DNA from: JAHEEL01 sp034660035
GTDB lineage: Bacteria; Actinomycetota; Acidimicrobiia; Spongiisociales; UBA5794
Direction: 5' to 3'
Length of the DNA: 25,614 bases
NCBI GenBank assembly: GCA_034660035.1
Contig: JAYEIJ010000165.1
Coordinates: 1 to 25,614 of the forward strand
Part shown: piece after piece, positions 20,424 through 25,614 of the stretch
Layout: every line of letters begins with the position of its first letter
Numbering within the stretch: position 1 is the first letter of the stretch
Notes under the pieces: model-generated
Told to the model about the DNA's origin: nothing
Databases searched by the model: none
What the model saw: only the letters and a program-made list of their open reading frames with translations
Program-made: the position numbers and the translations under genes

Positions 20424-20723
20424 ATGACCACCATCCGAACAACCTGCGCTACATGCGGGGTCGTGGAACTCACAACTGCCGACGTTGTTCTCGAACTAGC
20501 CGCCGGTGCAGGGGAGGGGCGGTATCGCTTCGTTTGCACGACGTGCGGATCGACGCAGCGCCACCCCGTCGGCCGACGGGCTGTGAGCGTACTCCTCGCC
20601 ACCGGGGTCGGATACGATGTCGTGTCAACGGCGGGTCCGATTACCGACGAGGAGATCGAAGCATTCTCGAGATGCCTTGACGGCAGCGGTTGGTTCAGAG
20701 AGATCGCCGCATCAGATACTTGA
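20424..20723 (+). CDS. Small zinc-ribbon protein, function unknown
   Basis: 99 aa with two CxxC pairs, C8-ATC11-G and C38-TTC41-G, spaced like a zinc ribbon. A C-terminal region follows without obvious motif (SVLLATGVGYDVVSTAGPITDEEIEAFSRCL). It may bind nucleic acid or protein; nothing more specific can be said. ATG 20424 has GGAG 9 nt upstream; an earlier in-frame ATG at 20382 lacks one. It stands alone between pafC and helY with its own hairpin terminator, in the place held by tatA-tatC in mycobacteria. Confidence 0.8.
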   Translation: MTTIRTTCATCGVVELTTADVVLELAAGAGEGRYRFVCTTCGSTQRHPVGRRAVSVLLATGVGYDVVSTAGPITDEEIEAFSRCLDGSGWFREIAASDT

Positions 20724-20752
20724 CCGGGCGGACATGAGCTGAGGGGCCATGG

Positions 20753-20780
20753 GTGCCTCCGGGATTCGTCCCGGAGGCAC
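20753..20780 (+). terminator. Strong terminator hairpin after the zinc-ribbon gene
   Basis: A perfect 12-bp stem: GTGCCTCCGGGA (20753-20764) pairs with 20769-20780, with a TTCG tetraloop. TTCGCGTGTG follows rather than a T-run, common in high-GC genomes. It separates the zinc-ribbon gene from helY. Confidence 0.8.
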
Positions 20781-20827
20781 TTCGCGTGTGCGAACCCGAT
20801 GCGATCCCGAACCGTCCCCGAAGGTTC

Positions 20828-20833
20828 TACCAT
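20828..20833 (+). promoter_or_regulatory. Possible -10 element upstream of helY
   Basis: TACCAT, 7 nt before the ATG of a 22-codon ORF that leads into helY. It is consistent with a leaderless start on that small ORF. No -35. Confidence 0.35.
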
Positions 20834-20840
20834 CGCATTC

Positions 20841-20909
20841 ATGAGGATTCCGCCCTTCTCCGAGCGAACGATGGCCACCCTCGCCGCTCTCCGGGCTCTG
20901 TCGACATGA
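20841..20909 (+). CDS. 22-aa upstream ORF coupled to helY
   Basis: ATG 20841 reads MRIPPFSERTMATLAALRALS plus Thr and stops at TGA 20907-20909, which overlaps the helY ATG (20906) as ATGA. helY itself has no ribosome site, so ribosomes finishing this ORF could start helY. The -10-like TACCAT is 7 nt upstream, so the ORF may begin at the mRNA 5' end. The peptide is probably only a translation leader. It is very short, and chance cannot be excluded. Confidence 0.35.
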   Translation: MRIPPFSERTMATLAALRALST

Positions 20910-23446
20910 CGACCACGCTCGGGGAGTCCGCTCGTCGGTTCCTCGAGGGAGAGCCTTTCGAACCGGACGAGTTCCAGATCGAGGCCATCCGGGCTATCGA
21001 ACTCGGTGCCTCGGTCGTGGTGACCGCACCGACGGGTTCCGGCAAGACGCTGATCGCGGAAGCCGCTGCCGAGATCGCTCTCGCCGCAGGGAGGCGAACC
21101 TTCTACACGGCGCCGATCAAGGCGCTCTCCAATCAGAAGTACCACGATCTCGTCGGGCGGTATGGCGAAGAGGGCGTGGGGTTGCTCACCGGCGACAACA
21201 CCATCAACGGAGAGGCGCCGGTGGTGGTCATGACCACCGAAGTCCTGCGGAACATGATCTACGCGGATTCGGACGCACTTGAAGGCCTTGGCGTCGTCAT
21301 CCTCGATGAGGTTCACTATCTGCAGGACCGGTACCGGGGATCAGTATGGGAGGAGGTCATCATCCATCTCCCCCCGGGGATTCAACTCGTGAACCTCTCC
21401 GCGACGATCGCCAATCCGAAGGAGTTCACAGATTGGATCCGGGCGCGTCGAGGCACGACCGAACTGGTGGTGGAGGAACGTCGCCCTGTGCCACTGGAAT
21501 CGATGTATCTGCTCCGGGATCGACATCACGGGGACGCCGTGGAGTGGTTCCCCGTGTTCAGCAAAGACGGCCTTCATCCCAACAAGCGGGTCCTGAACCT
21601 TCTGCGAAAAGGGAGAGGCCGTCACCGCAGGTTCGCGACCCCGAGACGGCTCGAGGTCTCCGAGGCTCTGCTCGGGGCCGGGAAGCTACCGGCTATCTAC
21701 TTCATCTTCTCACGGGCCGGGTGCGATCAGGCTGCTCGGACGGTGGCCGCTGCCGGCCTCCGACTGACATCCGCCGACGAGCGCGAGGAGATCCGCTCCT
21801 TCGCCGACGAGGCCACGGCTCATCTCGACCCGATCGACCTTGGAGTCCTGGGTTACGACTCGTGGTTGACGACGCTGGAGGCGGGCGTGGCCGCACACCA
21901 CGCGGGGATGGTGCCTGCGTTCAAGGAGACCGTGGAACAGCTCTTCTCTTCGGGCCACATCAAGCTCGTGTTCGCAACGGAGACGCTCTCTCTCGGGATC
22001 AACATGCCGGCGAAGGCGGTCGTGCTCGAATCGTTCAGCAAGTTCAACGGAGAGACGCATGAACTCCTTCGGGCCGGAGAGTTCACCCAGCTCACCGGGC
22101 GGGCCGGCCGGCGGGGGATGGACGAGTTGGGAACGGCTGTGATCCTCTACAGCTCCTATGTGCCGTTCAAGAAGGTGGCCGACGTGGCGGCGATGGGGAG
22201 CCACCCACTCGTGTCGTCATTCGAACCGTCCTACAACATGGCGGTCAATCTGGTCGCGAACTACCCGAAGCAACAAGCCGAGGAACTCCTGCGGGCTTCG
22301 TTCGCCCAGTTCAGGACTCAGCAAAGGGTCCGTCTACTCGAGGATCGAATCGCCGAACGAACCGCCGAAGTCGCGCAGTTCCTTCAGGCCGCCCAGTGCG
22401 AGCACGGGGACATCGAAGCGTATGCGGACGCACCGCTCGGTTCGGGAGAGGGATCCGATGCGGTTCGTGAGTTCTTCGCAAGTCTCGATTCGGGGGACGT
22501 GCTCGAACTCGGTGACGGTGAACGGTGGGTGATCCTCGTCCGTGGCTACGGGAGGAATCCTCGCTACCTCCTTCTGTCAGATCGCGGGGAGCGCAAGAAG
22601 GCGACGCCCGACGAACTCGGTGCACTTCCTATGCACCTCGGAAGGCTCGCTCTGGTCGAACCCGTTCGCAGCTCTGATGGCGGATACCTCGACGCCACCG
22701 CAGCGCTGCTCCGGACGTGGGTCCCCGATGAGGCTCCGCGCTCGATGGAGGAGACGGAGCCCGTCGTTGCCACGGTCGCGACGTGTCCAGATCTCGACGA
22801 GCACCTTCAGTGGTTGGCTCGTTCGCATCGAGCGTCCAAGGACCTGCGGAGGCTGGTGCGACGACGGACGCGAAGCGGCGACGACGTTGTGGATCGATTC
22901 CACGCCCGTATGACCGTGCTCTCCGAGCTTGGCTACGTGAAGAGGTGGGACCTGTCTGAGAAGGGTCGGAGCCTGCGTCGTGTCTACAACGAACTCGACC
23001 TCTTGCTCACAGAGGCAGTGGAGTCGGGGGCCCTCGAGGAGCTCTCCGCCGCTGAGTTCGCGGCGGTCGTTTCGATGTTCACCTTCGAGCCTCGAGTGAC
23101 CGATGGCGAAGCCGCGATGCTCGTCGGAGCGATCGCTCATCGATACGAACAAATAGCGAAGATCTGGGAGGGCGTCTCCTCAGCGGAGGAGCGGCACCGT
23201 GTTCCTGTCTCGCGGATGCCGGAACCCGGGTTCGCTCCGTACGCGTACGGTTGGGTCTCGGGTGCGGGCCTCGACGATCTGTTCGGCGAGGATGGTTTCG
23301 CGGCGGGGGACTTCGTGCGAAACTGCAGACAACTCCTCGACCTGATGCGTCAGATCAGAGATGCGTTCCCTTCGCTAGCCCCTGTGGCGGCCGCTGCGAT
23401 CACAGCGACCGATCGAGGGATCGTCGCTGTGGGAGGGCGGGCATGA
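20906..23446 (+). CDS. helY: DEVH-box superfamily 2 helicase HelY (Ski2/Mtr4-like)
   Basis: ATP-dependent RNA/DNA helicase, 846 aa (Mtb HelY 906). Motif I APTGSGKT (41-48), Ia APIKALSNQKY, motif II DEVH (134-137), motif III LSAT, motif VI QLTGRAGRRG. Stretches such as LLTGDNTINGEAPVVVMTTEVLRNMIYADSDAL closely follow mycobacterial HelY. The C-terminal third carries the DSHCT domain typical of Ski2-like helicases (ELGYVKRWDLSEKGRSL onward). The frame is open from 20753, but the start at ATG 20906 fits the family; no ribosome site is present and it overlaps the end of a 22-aa ORF. Its stop overlaps the lipid-kinase ATG. Its place after the paf genes is as in mycobacteria. Confidence 0.94.
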   Translation: MTTTLGESARRFLEGEPFEPDEFQIEAIRAIELGASVVVTAPTGSGKTLIAEAAAEIALAAGRRTFYTAPIKALSNQKYHDLVGRYGEEGVGLLTGDNTINGEAPVVVMTTEVLRNMIYADSDALEGLGVVILDEVHYLQDRYRGSVWEEVIIHLPPGIQLVNLSATIANPKEFTDWIRARRGTTELVVEERRPVPLESMYLLRDRHHGDAVEWFPVFSKDGLHPNKRVLNLLRKGRGRHRRFATPRRLEVSEALLGAGKLPAIYFIFSRAGCDQAARTVAAAGLRLTSADEREEIRSFADEATAHLDPIDLGVLGYDSWLTTLEAGVAAHHAGMVPAFKETVEQLFSSGHIKLVFATETLSLGINMPAKAVVLESFSKFNGETHELLRAGEFTQLTGRAGRRGMDELGTAVILYSSYVPFKKVADVAAMGSHPLVSSFEPSYNMAVNLVANYPKQQAEELLRASFAQFRTQQRVRLLEDRIAERTAEVAQFLQAAQCEHGDIEAYADAPLGSGEGSDAVREFFASLDSGDVLELGDGERWVILVRGYGRNPRYLLLSDRGERKKATPDELGALPMHLGRLALVEPVRSSDGGYLDATAALLRTWVPDEAPRSMEETEPVVATVATCPDLDEHLQWLARSHRASKDLRRLVRRRTRSGDDVVDRFHARMTVLSELGYVKRWDLSEKGRSLRRVYNELDLLLTEAVESGALEELSAAEFAAVVSMFTFEPRVTDGEAAMLVGAIAHRYEQIAKIWEGVSSAEERHRVPVSRMPEPGFAPYAYGWVSGAGLDDLFGEDGFAAGDFVRNCRQLLDLMRQIRDAFPSLAPVAAAAITATDRGIVAVGGRA

Positions 23447-24327
23447 GTGCATGGTGGGTGGTCATCAACCCGTTCGCAGGCAGGGAGGCGGATCTCGTCG
23501 AGCGTGTGACCGCTGCGCTCACCGTGCGAGGTGTTGAGCACGAGGCGAGGGTGTCTGGCTCTCCCGAGGCTGTGGCGGAGATCGTGGCTGAGGGCCACGC
23601 CAGGGGATACGATGCGTTCGTATCCGTCGGGGGAGACGGAACCGCGAATCTCGTCGTGAACGGTCTTCTGGAACTCGATTGGGTGTCACCTCCGACACTC
23701 GCGATCCTCCCAGCCGGATCGGGAAGCGACTTCATTCGCTCGTTCGCGATTCCTCATCGACTGGAGTCGGCCGCGGATCATCTTCTCGATGACAGCAGGT
23801 ATCCGGTTGATGTCGGACTGTTGGAGGGCTCCTTCGGAAGGCGCTACTTTCTCAATGCGGCCAACGCCGGAATCGCAGCCCGGACCGTCGTTGAAGCCAA
23901 CCGCCTGCCGTCACGTCTGGGGGCACGTCGGTACCTGGCCGGGTTCTGGTCTGCACTGGCTAAGACCGCTCCGGATGACGTGCGTGTGGAGTGTGACGGC
24001 AGAACGATCGCCGACAAGGCATGGAACGTCGTGATCGCCAACGGCCAGTACTTCGGTGGGGGGATGCACGTTGCACCCCTGGCGACGACCGGTGACGGAC
24101 TGTTCGACGTTCAGGTCTTCGCCGGTCCGAGACGGGAAGCCCCGCTGGTGATTCGCAGAGTCGTCAAAGGCACTCATCTTGGGCTCGCTGCGGTACTGCG
24201 AACTACCGGTGGCAGCGTGATCGTCGACGTTCCCGAGACGTGGTTGGTCGAAGCCGATGGCGAGATCCTGGGCACGGGATCGTTCACGGTTCAGCTCGAG
24301 GGGGGCCGGCTCTTCTTCAAGATCTAG
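23443..24327 (+). CDS. Diacylglycerol kinase / YegS-type lipid kinase family protein
   Basis: 294 aa. INPFAGRE (8-15) and the nucleotide motif SVGGDGTANLVVNGL (61-75, GGDGT at 63-67) identify the DAGK catalytic fold. PAGSGSDFIRSF (90-101) replaces the usual GTGNDFAR-type motif. The second beta domain includes NVVIANGQYFGGGMHVAPLATTGDGLFDV, a family signature (GGG.....A...DG..D). It phosphorylates a lipid such as diacylglycerol, but the substrate is not readable. GGGAGGG precedes ATG 23443, which overlaps the helY stop (ATGA). Confidence 0.9.
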   Translation: MSAWWVVINPFAGREADLVERVTAALTVRGVEHEARVSGSPEAVAEIVAEGHARGYDAFVSVGGDGTANLVVNGLLELDWVSPPTLAILPAGSGSDFIRSFAIPHRLESAADHLLDDSRYPVDVGLLEGSFGRRYFLNAANAGIAARTVVEANRLPSRLGARRYLAGFWSALAKTAPDDVRVECDGRTIADKAWNVVIANGQYFGGGMHVAPLATTGDGLFDVQVFAGPRREAPLVIRRVVKGTHLGLAAVLRTTGGSVIVDVPETWLVEADGEILGTGSFTVQLEGGRLFFKI

Positions 24328-24356
24328 AACCGTTCCCGAATATCGCCGCGCCCGTG

Positions 24357-24362
24357 TATGCT
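24357..24362 (+). promoter_or_regulatory. -10 element for the DUF4193 gene
   Basis: TATGCT with TTCCCG 18 bp upstream (weak -35). Transcription would start near 24369, just before the ribosome site CAGGAGGT (24372-24379). Confidence 0.45.
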
Positions 24363-24386
24363 CCCGCGCCGCAGGAGGTTGAATCC

Positions 24387-24773
24387 ATGTCTACCGACGA
24401 AACCAGCGAAGAAGTCCCACCGGAAGATCTCTCGGAAGTGGACGAGGATTCCGACGCGGACGTGCTGAGTGAAGATGTCGACGACGATGACGAGTCGAAC
24501 GACCAAGCGACCGGTGACGACGGGGATGAGGCTCTCGACGAACTCGAAGCGGAAGAGCTTGAGATGCTCACTGAGGATGAGAGCAGTGAGGCGCTCGTCG
24601 TTGATGAGGCAGCCGAGATGCGTGCGATTCGGCGCGCTGAACTCGCCATGGATAAGCAAGGCGTGGCCGAGGCCACCGAAGGTGAGTTCGTGTGCACGAG
24701 ATGCTTCCTCGTCTTGAAGGCGAGCCAACTCGCCAATCCCCGCAAGAAGATCTGCAAAGACTGCGCCGCCTGA
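24387..24773 (+). CDS. DUF4193 family acidic protein with C-terminal zinc-ribbon-like motif
   Basis: 128 aa. The N-terminal two thirds is very acidic (long Asp/Glu runs around residues 8-75) and likely disordered. The conserved C-terminal part EFVCTRCFLVLKASQLANPRKKICKDCAA holds two CxxC pairs that could bind zinc and is the DUF4193 signature. This family is common in actinobacteria and small in size; the function is unknown. The strong ribosome site CAGGAGGT and the -10 TATGCT suggest high, independent expression. A longer in-frame start inside the kinase gene is unlikely. Confidence 0.88.
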   Translation: MSTDETSEEVPPEDLSEVDEDSDADVLSEDVDDDDESNDQATGDDGDEALDELEAEELEMLTEDESSEALVVDEAAEMRAIRRAELAMDKQGVAEATEGEFVCTRCFLVLKASQLANPRKKICKDCAA

Positions 24774-24788
24774 GTATCCCGCCACTCT

Positions 24789-24807
24789 CCGGCTGCGGCT
24801 CAGCCGG
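24789..24807 (+). terminator. Hairpin between the DUF4193 gene and the mannose synthase gene
   Basis: CCGGCTG and CAGCCGG form a 7-bp stem with a CGGCT loop, 15 nt after the DUF4193 stop and 17 nt before the next ATG. It is a terminator or partial attenuator; no T-run. Confidence 0.5.
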
Positions 24808-24824
24808 TCGATGAGGCCCCCACC

Positions 24825-25550
24825 ATGACCGTTCCCAACGACGTCATCGTGATCGTTCCGACCTTCAACGAAGCGGAGAACATCGAAGCGATTGCGGTCG
24901 CGGTGAGAGCGCGGGGCTACCGGTTGCTGATCGTCGATGATGGTTCACCGGACGGCACGGGAGAGATCGCCGACGTCCTTGTGGCGGCGGATGAAGGTAT
25001 CGCGGTATTGCACCGTGATGTCAAGGCCGGTCTGGGCAGGGCATACGCCGCAGGATTTGCCCGCGCCCTGGAACTCGATGGGGCGGTGCTCTGTGAGATG
25101 GACGCCGACTTCTCCCACGACCCCGCAGATCTTCCTCGACTCGTCGCAGCGATCGACGGTGGCGCAGATCTCGCGATCGGGAGTCGCTACGTCCCGGGAG
25201 GTGGTGCCGACGATTGGCCGTGGCACCGGAGGGCGATCTCCAGCGGCGGAAATCGATACGCGGCACTCATGCTCGGCCTCAAGGTGAAGGATGCGACGGC
25301 CGGGTACCGGGCTTTCCGTGCGGACGCCGTCCGGCGTCTGCGTCCGGAGACCTGCGACGCATCCGGCTACGCCTTCCAGGTTGAGATGGCATGGCGCGCG
25401 TCGGAGGCAGGTCTGAAGATCACCGAGGTCCCGATCCGATTCCGTGATCGCGAAGCCGGCACGTCCAAGATGACCCCGAGCATCGCATTCGAAGCGATGC
25501 TCCTCGTCACGCGATGGGGTTGGCGTCGCCGGTTCGGGAGCAAGGAGTAG
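24825..25550 (+). CDS. ppm1: Polyprenol monophosphomannose synthase (GT2)
   Basis: Transfers mannose from GDP-mannose to polyprenyl phosphate, supplying the donor for lipoglycan or protein mannosylation, 241 aa. GT-A motifs: VPTFNEAENI (11-20), VDDGSPDGTGE, the metal-binding DAD in CEMDADFSHDP, and the acceptor-loop GSRYVPGG. ATAGYRAF and RFRDREAGTSKM are typical of dolichol/polyprenol-phosphate mannosyltransferases. There are no membrane helices, so it resembles the soluble catalytic domain of mycobacterial Ppm1 and needs an outside partner for membrane contact. ATG 24825 is preceded by a weak GATGAGG. The stop codon lies within a tandem 8-bp array. A related GT2 glycosyltransferase remains a possibility. 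Confidence 0.88.
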   Translation: MTVPNDVIVIVPTFNEAENIEAIAVAVRARGYRLLIVDDGSPDGTGEIADVLVAADEGIAVLHRDVKAGLGRAYAAGFARALELDGAVLCEMDADFSHDPADLPRLVAAIDGGADLAIGSRYVPGGGADDWPWHRRAISSGGNRYAALMLGLKVKDATAGYRAFRADAVRRLRPETCDASGYAFQVEMAWRASEAGLKITEVPIRFRDREAGTSKMTPSIAFEAMLLVTRWGWRRRFGSKE

Positions 25551-25583
25551 CCGAGTAGCGGAGTAGCGGAGTAGCGGAGTAGG
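25544..25583 (+). repeat. Five tandem 8-bp units starting at the mannose synthase stop codon
   Basis: Units GGAGTAGC, CGAGTAGC, GGAGTAGC, GGAGTAGC, GGAGTAGG (25544-25583). The first unit includes the last sense codon (GAG) and the TAG stop. Each later unit again holds a TAG. The remaining bases to the window end show no certain gene. Confidence 0.9.
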
Positions 25584-25614
25584 CCGGGGAGGTGCTGTTC
25601 CTTCACGGAGCCGG

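Noticed and set aside
25592..25614. GTG with GGGGAG upstream opening a frame that reads VLFLHGA, as in alpha/beta hydrolases.
   Set aside because: Only seven complete codons are inside the window. The motif normally lies further from the N-terminus, so a gene start cannot be supported.

Overview
The window is high-GC bacterial DNA that carries a complete actinobacterial Pup-proteasome gene cluster (mpa, dop, pup, prcB, prcA, pafA, pafB, pafC). Its exported proteins have threonine/alanine/proline-rich linkers after the lipobox. Together these point to an actinobacterium; the linker style suggests class Acidimicrobiia, which is an inference. A run of exactly 100 N (16800-16899) shows it is a scaffolded draft or metagenome assembly.

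Left part (1-7940, mostly + strand): secG; a lipoprotein family-5 solute-binding protein with no permease beside it; tRNA-Leu(GAG) followed by a strong hairpin; an unusual single-chain fusion of a Rieske [2Fe-2S] domain with a full thiamine-pyrophosphate enzyme; thiI; a structured leader, a 46-codon small ORF and a peptidoglycan amidase translationally coupled by an ATGA overlap; and a lipoprotein-like protein with six 18-bp repeats and a second membrane segment.

Middle (7956-11550): a minus-strand two-gene operon (CREST/ceramidase-like membrane protein, then a PLP threonine/serine dehydratase, ATGA overlap) diverges from a plus-strand chain of small membrane proteins (Holin-X-like, 65 aa, 88 aa and an unlisted 33-aa single-helix microprotein) that ends in trmI. 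Most junctions in this chain are ATGA overlaps. trmI converges on a minus-strand single-cluster ferredoxin gene across a composite repeat: two inverted arrays of 7-bp units, bounded by GC palindromes, around a terminator hairpin.

Right part (11551-25550): the protein-degradation cluster. Pup (64 aa, C-terminal GGQ) is deamidated by Dop, ligated by PafA, recognised by the Mpa coiled coil and degraded by PrcA/PrcB; PafB/PafC are WYL-domain transcription regulators of the DNA-damage response. The assembly gap hides the prcA end and the end of an opposing DUF2007-type gene. After pafC a small zinc-ribbon gene stands where mycobacteria have tatA-tatC. It is followed by helY, a lipid kinase, a DUF4193 protein and a polyprenol-phosphate mannose synthase. 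An 8-bp tandem array starts at the last stop codon.

Several starts lack a Shine-Dalgarno site and have a TANNNT-like hexamer exactly 6 nt upstream (pafA, the CREST gene and probably the DUF2007 gene), as expected for leaderless mRNAs. No mobile element, prophage or CRISPR array was found. The least familiar items are the Rieske-TPP fusion, the microproteins at coupled junctions and the composite heptad repeat.
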